64,000 nt of DNA from Pseudomonas sp. SLFW. Its GTDB lineage: Bacteria > Pseudomonadota > Gammaproteobacteria > Pseudomonadales > Pseudomonadaceae. The notes under the pieces were generated by a model that searched no databases, was not told where the DNA came from, and worked only from the letters and a program-made list of their open reading frames with translations. This document shows, piece after piece, positions 8,307 to 16,680 of this stretch (within the stretch, counting starts at the first letter, position 1; each line of letters opens with the position of its first letter). The position numbers were made by a program, and so were the translations under genes. The DNA lies in NCBI RefSeq assembly GCF_009905615.1, contig NZ_JAAAKW010000012.1, positions 1 through 64,000 of the forward strand. The letters are read 5' to 3'.

Positions 8307-8801
8307 ATGAAAACCAACAAACTGATCCTTGGTCTGGCCTTCTCCGTACTGGCAACTGGCGCTTTCGCATTGCCGGCCGCCAAACACATCAACGCGCCAA
8401 TCGTCGCTGAAAACGGCTCGTCCCATACTCACATCAATCGCGTTGCCGCCGACGGCGCTGACCGTGTAGGTGCTAACCGCGTCGCTGAGAATGGCTCCGA
8501 AAAAACTCAGCTGGGTCGCATCGCTGCTGACGGCGCCGACCGCGTAGGTGCCAATCGCGTCGCTGAGAACGGTTCCGAAAAAACTCAACTGGGTCGCATC
8601 GCTGCTGACGGCGCTGACCGTGTAGGCGCCAACCGCGTCGCTGAGAATGGCTCAGAAAAAACTCAACTGGGCCGCATCGCTGCTGACGGCGCTGACCGTG
8701 TAGGTGCCAACCGCGTCGCCGAGAATGGCTCAGAAAAAACTCAACTGGGTCGCATCGCTGCTGACGGCGCTGACCGTGTAGGTGCCAATCGCCTGAGCTG
8801 A
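8307..8801 (+). CDS. Small secreted protein made of ten 13-residue tandem repeats
   Basis: A 164-residue protein. Residues 1-21 (MKTNKLILGLAFSVLATGAFA) form a Sec signal peptide, residues 22-31 are a short linker, and residues 32-161 are ten 13-residue units. The units alternate between type A (RVAENGSEKTQLG) and type B (RIAADGADRVGAN), giving a 26-residue higher-order period. Both share R-[VI]-A-x-[DN]-G-[AS]-[DE]-[RK]. The first unit is degenerate (IVAENGSSHTHIN). There is no cysteine after the signal sequence and no obvious anchor, so the protein is probably periplasmic or secreted. The [DN]-G-x-[DE] pattern could suggest cation binding, but this is inference. Small Pseudomonas proteins with similar repeats are sometimes labelled 'phage infection protein', without functional support known to me. 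A good terminator follows. Confidence 0.8.
   Translation: MKTNKLILGLAFSVLATGAFALPAAKHINAPIVAENGSSHTHINRVAADGADRVGANRVAENGSEKTQLGRIAADGADRVGANRVAENGSEKTQLGRIAADGADRVGANRVAENGSEKTQLGRIAADGADRVGANRVAENGSEKTQLGRIAADGADRVGANRLS
8400..8789 (+). repeat. Five 78-bp tandem repeats inside the secreted repeat protein
   Basis: The coding repeats are also repeats at DNA level: 8400-8477, 8478-8555, 8556-8633, 8634-8711 and 8712-8789. The last four are nearly identical and differ mostly at third codon positions, while the first is diverged. Near-identity at synonymous sites indicates recent duplication or continuing gene conversion, so copy number is likely to vary between strains through slippage or recombination. 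Confidence 0.92.
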
Positions 8802-8820
8802 TAGCCGCACTGCCCTCCCC

Positions 8821-8848
8821 AGCCCGGCTTTTGCCGGGCTTAATCTTT
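8821..8848 (+). terminator. Rho-independent terminator after the repeat-protein gene
   Basis: A perfect 8-bp stem, agcccggc (8821-8828) and gccgggct (8833-8840), with a tttt loop is followed by taatcttt. It lies 20 bp after the stop codon and ends the repeat-protein transcript. Confidence 0.85.
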
Positions 8849-9032
8849 CCAGCCCCCCCTCTGAACCGTAGTTTTTTTACCTATCTGTGTAGGAAATTAC
8901 CTTCAATCTCCCCGCATCCGTTTCAGATTTCCGGCTTTCGGCCGATGAAACCTTGCACCTGACTGTTTCGCTGGGCTCCATAACAACAATTCTCCAGCTG
9001 ACGACTCGAAAAATGGACTGTGGAGAATTGAG

Positions 9033-10955
9033 ATGAAGAGCTGGTTCGCGAATATCAGCGTTAATAAAAAGCTGGCCTTAGGGTTCGGCATCGTGCTTGT
9101 TTTTACTGCCTTGCTCGCCCTCATCGGCTGGACCAGCCTGGGCAACATGACCTTCCGCAGCGATCGCGTTGCCGACATCATGAAGCTCAACAACAAACTG
9201 ACCGACATGCGCATCACGCGTCTGCAATACATGCTGAGCAATGGCGACGAAGCCGTGGCGCAGAACGTGCAGACCGCTCTTGACGCCTTCAAAGCGCAGC
9301 AACAATTTTTGCAAAGCACGTTCGTCAATCCGCTGAACGTCCCGCCGATCAAGGCGCTAGGCGAGCAGATTCGTGCCTACGACGCGTCATTCAGCAAAAT
9401 GCGCGAGGCGTACAAGACCAGCGCCAAAGTCCGCGCTGACATGGGCACCGATGCGGTGAAGGCCGCAGAGCTGATCGCCGCCATCAACGATGACGTGATG
9501 AAGCTCGATCCGACCGACGAACGCCGCTTTGCTCAGTACCAGGCCGCCACCAAAGCCAAAGAAGACGTCATGCTGGTGCGCTACGAAGTGCGCGGCTACA
9601 CCGGCAACCCCACCGCCAAAACCGAAGACGCCGCTGCACGCCAACTGAATGCTGCAATCAGCGGGCTGGATCAGCTCAACGCCACGTTCGGCGCGACTCA
9701 GGGCGATCGCCTGAAACAGCTCGAAAGCGCGTTGATCGGCTATCGCAGCTCGGTACAGGGCTTCAAGGTGGCGAACGACACCATCAACTCGACGCGGGCA
9801 GAAATGACCGATGAAGGCGCAGCCATCGTCAAACTGAGCCAGCAGTTGGTTGATCTGCAAACCTCGCTTGGCGCGGACGACACTAAACAGGCTCGCACTC
9901 TGCAGATCGGCGGCACCTTGCTCGCCCTGATCTTCGGTGCCCTGGCGGCGCTGATCATCACCCGCCAGATCACCCGACCGCTCCAGGAAACATTAGCCGT
10001 GGTCGACCGCATCGCCTCCGGCGACCTGACCCATACGCTGACAGTGACTCGCCGTGATGAACTGGGTGTGCTGCAAACCGGGATTCAACGGATGGGCACC
10101 ACCCTGCGTGACCTGATTGGCGGCATTCGCGACAGCGTCACCCAGATCGCCAGCGCGGCCGAAGAGCTGTCGGCGGTGACGGAGCAGACCAGCGCCGGGG
10201 TCAACAGCCAGAAGGTCGAGACCGATCAAGTTGCCACTGCCATGCATGAAATGTCGGCCACCGTGCACGAAGTTGCGCGCAACGCCGAACAGGCGTCGGT
10301 CGCTGCTTCGGATGCTGACAGGCAGGCCCGTGACGGCGACAAAGTCGTCGGCGAAGCCATCGCCCAGATCGAAAAACTCGCCAACGAAGTGATTCGCTCC
10401 TCCGACGCCATGGGCGTACTGGAGCAGGAAAGCGACAAGATCGGCAAAGTGATGGACGTGATCAAGTCCGTGGCGGAACAGACCAACTTGCTGGCCCTCA
10501 ATGCGGCCATCGAAGCCGCACGCGCGGGTGAGGCCGGTCGTGGTTTCGCGGTCGTGGCAGACGAAGTGCGCGGCCTGGCACAGCGTACGCAACAGTCGAC
10601 CGAAGAAATCGAAAGCCTGGTCGCCGCCCTGCAAAGCGGTACCCGTCAGGTGTCGGACATTATGCTCAGCAGCCGTGGACTCACGGACAGCAGCGTCACC
10701 TTGACCCGCAAGGCAGGCTCGTCGCTGGAAAGCATTACCCAGACGGTGTCCAACATTCAGGCGATGAACCAGCAGATCGCCGCCGCTGCCGAACAGCAAA
10801 GCTCGGTCGCTGAAGAAATCAGCCGCAGCATTCTCAACGTCCGCGACGTGTCCGAACAGACCGCCGCTGCCAGCGAAGAAACCGCCGCGTCCAGCGTCGA
10901 ACTGGCCCGACTGGGCAATCAGTTGCAAATGCTGGTCAGCCATTTCCGCGTCTGA
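9033..10955 (+). CDS. Methyl-accepting chemotaxis protein, long periplasmic sensor
   Basis: A 640-residue transmembrane chemoreceptor. TM1 is about residues 11-31, a helical periplasmic region of about 255 residues follows, TM2 is about 290-312, then a HAMP domain (TRQITRPLQ onward), and the C-terminal signalling domain has the conserved hairpin tip around EQTNLLALNAAIEAARAGE...GFAVVADEVR. The periplasmic region is too long for a simple four-helix bundle and fits the helical bimodular (HBM) class, to which McpS-type organic-acid receptors belong; the ligand here is not known. It passes signals to CheA/CheW at the cell pole. The gene is monocistronic, with a strong terminator directly downstream. 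Confidence 0.9.
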   Translation: MKSWFANISVNKKLALGFGIVLVFTALLALIGWTSLGNMTFRSDRVADIMKLNNKLTDMRITRLQYMLSNGDEAVAQNVQTALDAFKAQQQFLQSTFVNPLNVPPIKALGEQIRAYDASFSKMREAYKTSAKVRADMGTDAVKAAELIAAINDDVMKLDPTDERRFAQYQAATKAKEDVMLVRYEVRGYTGNPTAKTEDAAARQLNAAISGLDQLNATFGATQGDRLKQLESALIGYRSSVQGFKVANDTINSTRAEMTDEGAAIVKLSQQLVDLQTSLGADDTKQARTLQIGGTLLALIFGALAALIITRQITRPLQETLAVVDRIASGDLTHTLTVTRRDELGVLQTGIQRMGTTLRDLIGGIRDSVTQIASAAEELSAVTEQTSAGVNSQKVETDQVATAMHEMSATVHEVARNAEQASVAASDADRQARDGDKVVGEAIAQIEKLANEVIRSSDAMGVLEQESDKIGKVMDVIKSVAEQTNLLALNAAIEAARAGEAGRGFAVVADEVRGLAQRTQQSTEEIESLVAALQSGTRQVSDIMLSSRGLTDSSVTLTRKAGSSLESITQTVSNIQAMNQQIAAAAEQQSSVAEEISRSILNVRDVSEQTAAASEETAASSVELARLGNQLQMLVSHFRV

Positions 10956-10962
10956 ACCCAAA

Positions 10963-10998
10963 AGCCGCGTCGGATGTACGCATCCGACGCGGCTTTTT
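10963..10998 (+). terminator. Terminator after the chemoreceptor gene
   Basis: A perfect 14-bp stem, agccgcgtcggatg (10963-10976) with catccgacgcggct (10981-10994), has a tacg loop followed by tttt. It starts eight bases after the stop codon. Confidence 0.93.
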
Positions 10999-11032
10999 AA
11001 CGATTTTAAAGACGAAACGCCGATTTCTAATA

Positions 11033-11057
11033 AAAACGGCAGCGCTTTAACCGTTTT
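11033..11057 (-). terminator. Terminator of the PAS-PAS receptor gene
   Basis: A seven-bp stem, aaaacgg (11033-11039) with ccgtttt (11051-11057), is followed on the minus strand by a tttttatt run. It lies just after the leftward stop codon at 11064, so two genes converge on two adjacent terminators. Confidence 0.7.
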
Positions 11058-11063
11058 GACGAA

Positions 11064-12380
11064 TCAGCTCGACAGTTGATTGGCAAACTGCCCTACCGCG
11101 CTCACGACCCGTTGCGCGCCGTCTTGAATCTCCACGATCACCGACCCGGCCTCACCTGCCAGCTCCAGGCCCTGCTGCGCTTGTTGCTTGCCGCTGATGA
11201 TCACGTTGACCGCCTGTTCAGCCAGTACCTGGTTCTGCTTCACCACACCGACGATTTCTTCGGTGGCTTTGCTGGTGCGCGAGGCCAACTGGCGGACTTC
11301 GTCGGCGACCACGGCAAACCCACGGCCTTGTTCGCCGGCCCGGGCCGCCTCAATGGCAGCGTTGAGGGCGAGCAGGTTGGTCTGGTCGGCGATGCTGCTG
11401 ATGGCCTGGATGATGGAGCCGATCAGTTGGGACTGCTTGTCCAGCGCCGAAATGCGATCAGCGGCCTGTTCCATGTGTCCGGCCAGCTCTCGCATGACTT
11501 CAACCGTCTGCTGAACCACCGCTGCGCCTTTCTGCGCGCTGCTGTCCGTTTGCTGCGAGGTGCTGAAGGCAATGTTGGCGGCTTCGGCCACCGCATTTTC
11601 CCGGTTGACCTGATCGGTGATGACCGTGGCGAATTTCACCACTTTGTACAGGCGATCATGGGCGTCGGTGATCGGGTTGTACGACGCTTCGAGCCAGACT
11701 TCACGCCCCCGGCTGTCCACGCGTTTGAAACGACCGGTGACGAATTCGCCACGGCGCAGTTTGTCCCAGAATATCTGGTATTCCGGAGAGCTGGATTCTT
11801 GGGGGTCGCAAAAGATGCGGTGGTGCTGACCCTGGATCTGCGTGAGCGAGTAGCCCATCGAACCCAGGAAACGCTCGTTGGCGGCAAGCACTTCGCCATT
11901 CAGGTTGAACTCGATCACGGCGGTGGAGCGCTGCAGCGCTTCGATAAGGTTTTCGTGCTCGCGGGAGTTTTCGATGGTGCGCGTCAGATCTTTGGAGTGG
12001 ATCGTGAAATACGCCACCTTTCCACTGCCATCGCGTACGGGTTGCACGATCGAACGCAGCCAGGCTTCTTGGCCATTGCCACGCAGCAGACGCAAGGCGC
12101 CGCTGAAATGCTCGCCTCGGCTGATGGCGGATTTCACGCGCTGAAAGATATCAAGGCTTTTGACGTGAGCGGGGGCCAACTCTTCGATGGAACGCCCGAC
12201 AAGATCAGCGCTGCGGTAATGCATTTCCTTTTCAAAGTTGTTATTGACGGACTCGATACGACCCTGCGCGTCCAGGCGCATGCACAGCATTTCGCTGTCC
12301 AGACTGCTCCTCACCTGCTCCACCGATGAAAGTTCTTCACGCAGCGCGGCCAACTCTTGCTTCAGACGTTTATTGAACAT
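11064..12380 (-). CDS. Soluble PAS-PAS-MCP signal transducer, BdlA-like
   Basis: A 438-residue protein without a transmembrane segment. A short N-terminal coiled coil (about residues 1-25) is followed by a first PAS domain (about 28-135, ending SKDLTRTIE), a second PAS domain (about 145-255, with the PAC-like FKRVDSRGREVWLEASYNP) and a receptor signalling domain containing DQTNLLALNAAIEAARAGEQGRGFAVVADEVRQLA-type sequence. This is the architecture of BdlA of P. aeruginosa, which controls biofilm dispersion, and of Aer-like energy sensors. The signalling domain is shorter than in membrane receptors. The name bdlA is not assigned because architecture alone does not separate orthologues from the many related proteins. 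Confidence 0.85.
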   Translation of the reverse strand: MFNKRLKQELAALREELSSVEQVRSSLDSEMLCMRLDAQGRIESVNNNFEKEMHYRSADLVGRSIEELAPAHVKSLDIFQRVKSAISRGEHFSGALRLLRGNGQEAWLRSIVQPVRDGSGKVAYFTIHSKDLTRTIENSREHENLIEALQRSTAVIEFNLNGEVLAANERFLGSMGYSLTQIQGQHHRIFCDPQESSSPEYQIFWDKLRRGEFVTGRFKRVDSRGREVWLEASYNPITDAHDRLYKVVKFATVITDQVNRENAVAEAANIAFSTSQQTDSSAQKGAAVVQQTVEVMRELAGHMEQAADRISALDKQSQLIGSIIQAISSIADQTNLLALNAAIEAARAGEQGRGFAVVADEVRQLASRTSKATEEIVGVVKQNQVLAEQAVNVIISGKQQAQQGLELAGEAGSVIVEIQDGAQRVVSAVGQFANQLSS

Positions 12381-12628
12381 GAAAGACGAACTTCCAGAGA
12401 GATGAAGGGGATCGTCCTCAGCATCGGCCTGGCCCGTGGTTTCTTGAGCTTAAACGCGGCGAAGCAGCGTTTTTCAGCCCGTCTCGGGCGAATGAACCTG
12501 CGCCCGAAAATGCCGTCTGTGAAACGGTGATCGCAACAAAGGGATTTACTCATCGCACAATTGCCACATACTGCCCGCGCTGCTTTTATTTCGTCAGAGC
12601 CACTTTTCAAACTGTCAGGTTCATTTTC

Positions 12629-13420
12629 ATGAAAAAAATTCTGCCTTATCTGTTGAGCGCCGCCGTCACTTTTATTCCAGCGGCTTTCGTCCAGGCGGCC
12701 ACCCCTCCGGCCCCTGTCCAACTGACCATTCTCAGCTCCGGCGGCATCATGGGCGCCTTCAAAGCTGTCACCCCGGACTACGAACAACGCGTGGGCGTGA
12801 AATTGCAAGGCGAGGTCGCGCCGTCGATGGGCGCGACCCCACAGGCCATCCCGAACCGCCTCGCTCGCCAGGAACCCGCCGACGTGGTGCTGATGGTGGG
12901 CGCTGCGCTGGACAAGCTCATTAAAGATGGCCAGGTCGATCCGAAAAGCCGCGTGGACCTGGGCAAATCCTACATCGCCATGGCCGTGAAACATGGCGCG
13001 CCGCACCCTGACATCAGCACCATGGAAGCCTTCAAGCAGACCCTGCTAGACGCCAAGAGCATCGCTTATTCCGACAGCGCCAGCGGCGTTTACCTGTCCC
13101 GCGTGCTGTTCAATCAGATGCATATCGCTGACCGCATTCAAAGCAAGAGCCGCATGATCCCGGCCGAACCGGTGGGTGAAGTGGTCGCACGCGGCGACGC
13201 GGAAATCGGCTTCCAGCAACTGAGCGAATTGAAGCCGGTGGACGGCATCGACATCATCGGCCTGATCCCCGATCAAGCGCAGCAGATGACCCTTTACTCC
13301 GCGGGCGTGGTCGCCAAAAGCAAACACCCGGAACAGGCCAGGCAGTTTCTGGAGTTTCTGAGTTCGTCGGCGGCTGCACCCGCGATCAAGGCGAGTGGGT
13401 TGGACCCGATTGCGAAGTGA
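12629..13420 (+). CDS. Periplasmic substrate-binding protein, ModA-like
   Basis: A 263-residue protein starting MKKILPYLLSAAVT with a signal peptide cleaved near VQA-AT (about residue 24). An in-frame ATG at 12527 would add a cysteine-containing, non-signal-like extension and is rejected. The mature part opens with LTILSSGGIMGAFK and contains the binding-site segments EPADVVLMVG and AYSDSASGVYLSRVL, as in the molybdate/tungstate-type family (SBP type 2). No modB or modC genes are adjacent, so it is an orphan binding protein. The ligand may be a different oxyanion or small organic molecule. Confidence 0.75.
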   Translation: MKKILPYLLSAAVTFIPAAFVQAATPPAPVQLTILSSGGIMGAFKAVTPDYEQRVGVKLQGEVAPSMGATPQAIPNRLARQEPADVVLMVGAALDKLIKDGQVDPKSRVDLGKSYIAMAVKHGAPHPDISTMEAFKQTLLDAKSIAYSDSASGVYLSRVLFNQMHIADRIQSKSRMIPAEPVGEVVARGDAEIGFQQLSELKPVDGIDIIGLIPDQAQQMTLYSAGVVAKSKHPEQARQFLEFLSSSAAAPAIKASGLDPIAK

Positions 13421-13458
13421 TTGAAGGCGGGCTGGGGTTCATCATCTGAGTGATTTCC

Positions 13459-13550
13459 CTGTAGGCGCGAATTTATTCGCGATAGGCCAGTACATCCGAC
13501 GCAGATTTATCGGCTGTACACACGTCTCGCGAATGAATTCGCTCCCACAG
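13459..13550. repeat. REPIN (variant b)
   Basis: Arms ctgtaggcgcgaatttattcgcga and tcgcgaatgaattcgctcccacag flank a core beginning agtacatccgacgcag. It is a close relative of the copies at 5177, 27107 and 32000, and lies between the convergent ModA-like and metallophosphoesterase genes. Confidence 0.88.
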
Positions 13551-13560
13551 GTTTCATTTT

Positions 13561-14031
13561 TCACTGGCCCAAATCCAGCTCAATCAATTCCCCGCGCACC
13601 TCAAGCCCGTCGATGTGCAACACGCCCACCGTTATCGGCAATTTGAAGCGCCGAGGCCCTGCGCTGCCGGGGTTGATGAACAGCACACCGTGACGCAGCT
13701 GTTGCAGCGGCTTGTGGGAGTGGCCGGTGACGACGACCCGGATGTCCGGCGGCAGCGTTTCAGGCACGTCGGCGAGGATGTGGGTGACGTAAATCCCGAC
13801 GTCGCCAATCCGCAGCGCCGCCTCGAACGGTACGTCCGCAGCCCAAGCGTCGTCGGTGTCGTTGTTGCCTCGCACGACGGTCAGCGGCGCGATCTTCCTC
13901 AATGCCTCAAGAATCTCCGGCTTGCCGATGTCGCCGCCATGAATCAGGTAGTCGCACCCCTGCAACGCCTCCAACGGTTGAGGCCGCAGCAGCCCGTGGG
14001 TGTCTGAGATCAGGCCAACTTTAACGCCCAT
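13561..14031 (-). CDS. Metallophosphoesterase, YfcE/MJ0936 type
   Basis: A 156-residue calcineurin-like phosphoesterase. All five metal-binding blocks are visible: GLISDTHG (D-x-H), IHGGDIG (G-D), VRGNND (GNxD), VVVTGHSH and GHSHKP, with an INPGSAG segment near the C-terminus. Short proteins of this family hydrolyse phosphodiesters with two metal ions in the cytoplasm; the natural substrate is not known. A strong ribosome-binding site (gagggtgag) precedes the ATG. It lies 19 bases after the MFS transporter gene and is probably co-transcribed with it. Confidence 0.88.
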   Translation of the reverse strand: MGVKVGLISDTHGLLRPQPLEALQGCDYLIHGGDIGKPEILEALRKIAPLTVVRGNNDTDDAWAADVPFEAALRIGDVGIYVTHILADVPETLPPDIRVVVTGHSHKPLQQLRHGVLFINPGSAGPRRFKLPITVGVLHIDGLEVRGELIELDLGQ

Positions 14032-14050
14032 CGCTCACCCTCTCCATCGC

Positions 14051-15256
14051 TCACCCTCCAATGGAGGCCACAGCGGTCTGGCGAGCCTGCACACGCTTCA
14101 TGCAGATCATCGCGACCACGGCCACCAACGCCACAAGCGACGCGAAAAACTCGCCGACATGGGGCAAGCCAAACGCCCGCACGCTGAACCCGACGCCGAC
14201 CACCGGCACGGAAATCGAGATGTACAGCACCACGAAAAACGCCGACGTCACTGCGGCCTTCTGATGCGGCGGGCTGCTGGCTGTCACGGCGCCCATGCCC
14301 GCACGCAGGATCATGCCCTGACCAATACCGGCGAACAGACCCGCGCCCACCAACAGCAGTACATGCGCTGTGGCGATGCCGAGTCCGAGGCAGATCATCC
14401 CCAGGATCAGACCCACGCAGCCCAGCGTCATGTGCGACGGTTTGGGGAGCCACTGCAGCGATGCCTGACCGATAATCGACGCCACGAAAAACAGCCCACT
14501 CACCGCACCAATCAGCAAACCACCGTGGATACCCATGATGTGGATCATCACCGACGGCACCATGCTGGTGAACAGCCCGGCCACGCTGAAACCCGCCAAC
14601 CCGGCAATCGACGCCGAGATGAACACGCCGCGCACCGAGGCCGGAACCGAGGGTTTCTGAATGGTCAATCGGCGTTGCGGGGGACGCTGTACCGTTTCCC
14701 GAATCAGCGCGATGCCGAGTGTTGCCAGTAGCAACAACGCGAGATGGACATAGAAAATCAGGTGCAGCGGATCAGCCAGGTGCTGCGACGTGAAGCCCGC
14801 CAGCATCGGCCCGAGTCCCAGACCCAGCATGTTGGCCGCCGTCGCCATGAGCGTGGCGTTTTTCCAGGTTTTCGGCGCCAGCTCGATCACGGCAACCGTC
14901 GCGGTGCCGGTCATGATTCCCGCTGAAAAACCCGAAAACAGGCGCCCGATCAGCAGCCCGCCAATCGAGTCGGAAAACAGAAAAATCAGCGCACTGATCG
15001 CCCCCATGCACAGCCCGGCAAACAGCAGCGGCCGACGCCCCAACTGATCGGACCAACTCCCCACGGCCAACAAGGCCGAGATCACACCGGCGGCGTAGAT
15101 CGAAAAAATGATCGTCAACCAACTCGCATCGAACCCCAAACGTTCCTGATAGATCGCGTACAGCGGGGTGGGCAGCGTTGTGCCGACCATGGTGATCAAC
15201 AAGGCCGCAGCGGCGATGAAGAAATCCCGGGAAGACGGCGATGCGGGCAAGGTCAT
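14051..15256 (-). CDS. Major facilitator superfamily transporter
   Basis: A 401-residue protein with twelve predicted transmembrane helices. The loop 2-3 signature SWSDQLGRRPLLFAGL matches the MFS motif A. The start MTLPASPSSRD is chosen over an ATG 48 bases upstream because ggaggg lies just before it. The overall look (TTLPTPLYAIYQERLGF, then an arrangement with short loops) is that of drug- or sugar-efflux MFS proteins. No substrate can be assigned. It is divergent from the LacI-type regulator gene, and a LacI-type operator lies between the two, 125 bp from this start, so it may be under the same control. Confidence 0.88.
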   Translation of the reverse strand: MTLPASPSSRDFFIAAAALLITMVGTTLPTPLYAIYQERLGFDASWLTIIFSIYAAGVISALLAVGSWSDQLGRRPLLFAGLCMGAISALIFLFSDSIGGLLIGRLFSGFSAGIMTGTATVAVIELAPKTWKNATLMATAANMLGLGLGPMLAGFTSQHLADPLHLIFYVHLALLLLATLGIALIRETVQRPPQRRLTIQKPSVPASVRGVFISASIAGLAGFSVAGLFTSMVPSVMIHIMGIHGGLLIGAVSGLFFVASIIGQASLQWLPKPSHMTLGCVGLILGMICLGLGIATAHVLLLVGAGLFAGIGQGMILRAGMGAVTASSPPHQKAAVTSAFFVVLYISISVPVVGVGFSVRAFGLPHVGEFFASLVALVAVVAMICMKRVQARQTAVASIGG

Positions 15257-15381
15257 GAACCCTCCAATCGAAAGAAACGGACACACATTATGGACAGATT
15301 GCATACAAAACGTCGAAAAGCTTTCCCTCAGGAAAGCATCGTGATGCGGCCAACAGTCCGGATGAACCGATCAGGCCAGCG

Positions 15382-15397
15382 ATGAAAACGATAACAT
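15382..15397. promoter_or_regulatory. LacI-type operator upstream of the lacI-family gene
   Basis: The 16-mer ATGAAAACGATAACAT fits the LacI/GalR consensus TGNNANCGNTNNCA exactly. Its minus-strand relative at 23879-23894 (ATGTTAACGATGACAT) is identical at 13 of 16 positions. It lies about 110 bp before the regulator start, which suggests autoregulation and perhaps control of the divergent MFS gene. Confidence 0.7.
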
Positions 15398-15505
15398 TCC
15401 TTCCAGTCGTGTGACCTCTGCCGCCCCTCATCGTGCTAGCCTTGCGCAATCAGACACTGCCGACGTCGCCCGCGTGTTGTCCCGATCCAAGGCTGCCCGA
15501 AGTTC

Positions 15506-16522
15506 ATGAGCAAAAAGACTCCCGTCACCATTTCCGACATTGCCCGCCGCGTGAACATGACCCCGGTCACCGTGTCCCGTGCGCTGAACAAACCCGATCT
15601 GGTGAAGCCCGCCACGCTGGCACGCATCCTCGAAGTCGCCCACGAGCTTGACTACGTGCCCAACGCCTTCGCCCGCAGCCTGAAACGCAGCGAAAGCATG
15701 ATCATCGGCGTGATCACGGCGTCGGTGGACAACCCGTTTTACAGCGAGATGATCAAGGCCATTTCCCGCGAGGCGAAGAAGCACGGCTACACAATCATGC
15801 TGGTGGACACCGATGGCTCGGAAGAGCTGGAGCGCAAGGCGGTGGACACGCTGCTCAGTTATCGCGTGGCGGGCATCGTGTTGTCACCGGTGTCGGACGA
15901 GCCCGAATACCAGCCTCAATACCTGAGCCGTTTGAGCAACGGCGACATTCCGGTGGTGCAACTGGACCGCGCACTGCATGGCAGCCCGTTCAGCCATGTG
16001 GTGCTGGATAACTTCCACAGCGGCCTGAAAGGCGCACGCTATCTATTGGCGAAGAGCCCGGAATTACAACGGTTGCTGGTACTGACGGGCCCTGCTCATT
16101 CGCGGATTTCCGAAGAACGTTTGAAGGGCGTGAAAGCGGCGCTGGCCGAGAGTGGCAAAGACGTGCAGCTGGATGTGTTCACGGGCGATTACACCCTTGA
16201 GCCGTCGCACCGGAGCACTCTGGATTACCTCAGCACACACGCCGCGCCAGACGCGATTTTCGGCTTCAACCAGTTGATCACCCTCGGCGCCATGCGTGCG
16301 TTGCGAGATCGCGGCATCGCCCACGACAGCCTGCCCATCTGCGGCATCGACCGGCTGCCCTTCGCGGACATTTTCGGCATTCCGATTGCCTGTATCGCTC
16401 ACGATGCGTCGCAGGCCGGGAGCGGTGCAGTGAAGCTGCTGTTGGAGCGGATTCAGGATCGGTTCTTGCCGAAGGCGAAGGTGGTGATTGTGGGAGAGTT
16501 GGAGAATGGCACCGCTTCATAA
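15506..16522 (+). CDS. LacI/GalR-family transcriptional regulator of the polyol locus
   Basis: A 338-residue regulator. Residues 6-27 (PVTISDIARRVNMTPVTVSRAL) form the helix-turn-helix, followed by the hinge helix LDYVPNAFARSLK. The rest is a periplasmic-binding-protein-like effector domain with IGVITASVDNPFYSEMIKAI at its start. Such proteins usually repress transport and catabolic genes until a sugar or polyol, or its phosphate, binds. It faces the leftward six-gene polyol operon, and matching operators lie at 15382-15397 and 23879-23894. It is therefore the likely regulator of that operon; repression and effector are inferred. Confidence 0.9.
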   Translation: MSKKTPVTISDIARRVNMTPVTVSRALNKPDLVKPATLARILEVAHELDYVPNAFARSLKRSESMIIGVITASVDNPFYSEMIKAISREAKKHGYTIMLVDTDGSEELERKAVDTLLSYRVAGIVLSPVSDEPEYQPQYLSRLSNGDIPVVQLDRALHGSPFSHVVLDNFHSGLKGARYLLAKSPELQRLLVLTGPAHSRISEERLKGVKAALAESGKDVQLDVFTGDYTLEPSHRSTLDYLSTHAAPDAIFGFNQLITLGAMRALRDRGIAHDSLPICGIDRLPFADIFGIPIACIAHDASQAGSGAVKLLLERIQDRFLPKAKVVIVGELENGTAS

Positions 16523-16524
16523 AA

Positions 16525-16660
16525 CTGTAGGAGCGTGGCTTGTCCCGCGATCGGCTGCGCAGTAGCCGTAAATCCTGTCCCCCAATTATTCAGAAAGACC
16601 ACGGCGTCCGGTTTTGCTGCCGCTGCGCGCCAGATCGCGGGACAAGCCGCGCTCCTACAG
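16525..16660. repeat. REP-type inverted repeat (variant c)
   Basis: Arms starting ctgtaggagcgtggcttgtc (16525-16551) and ending gccgcgctcctacag (16634-16660) enclose an 82-bp spacer, longer than in the other copies. The arm core tggcttgtcccgcgat is a different REP subtype. It lies between the convergent regulator and SDR genes. Confidence 0.82.
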
Positions 16661-16680
16661 TGAGGTTCGTGTTCACATTG

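Noticed and set aside
8400..8789. Regular repeats suggestive of a CRISPR array
   Set aside because: The 78-bp units are contiguous with no unique spacers, and lie in frame inside a gene with signal peptide.
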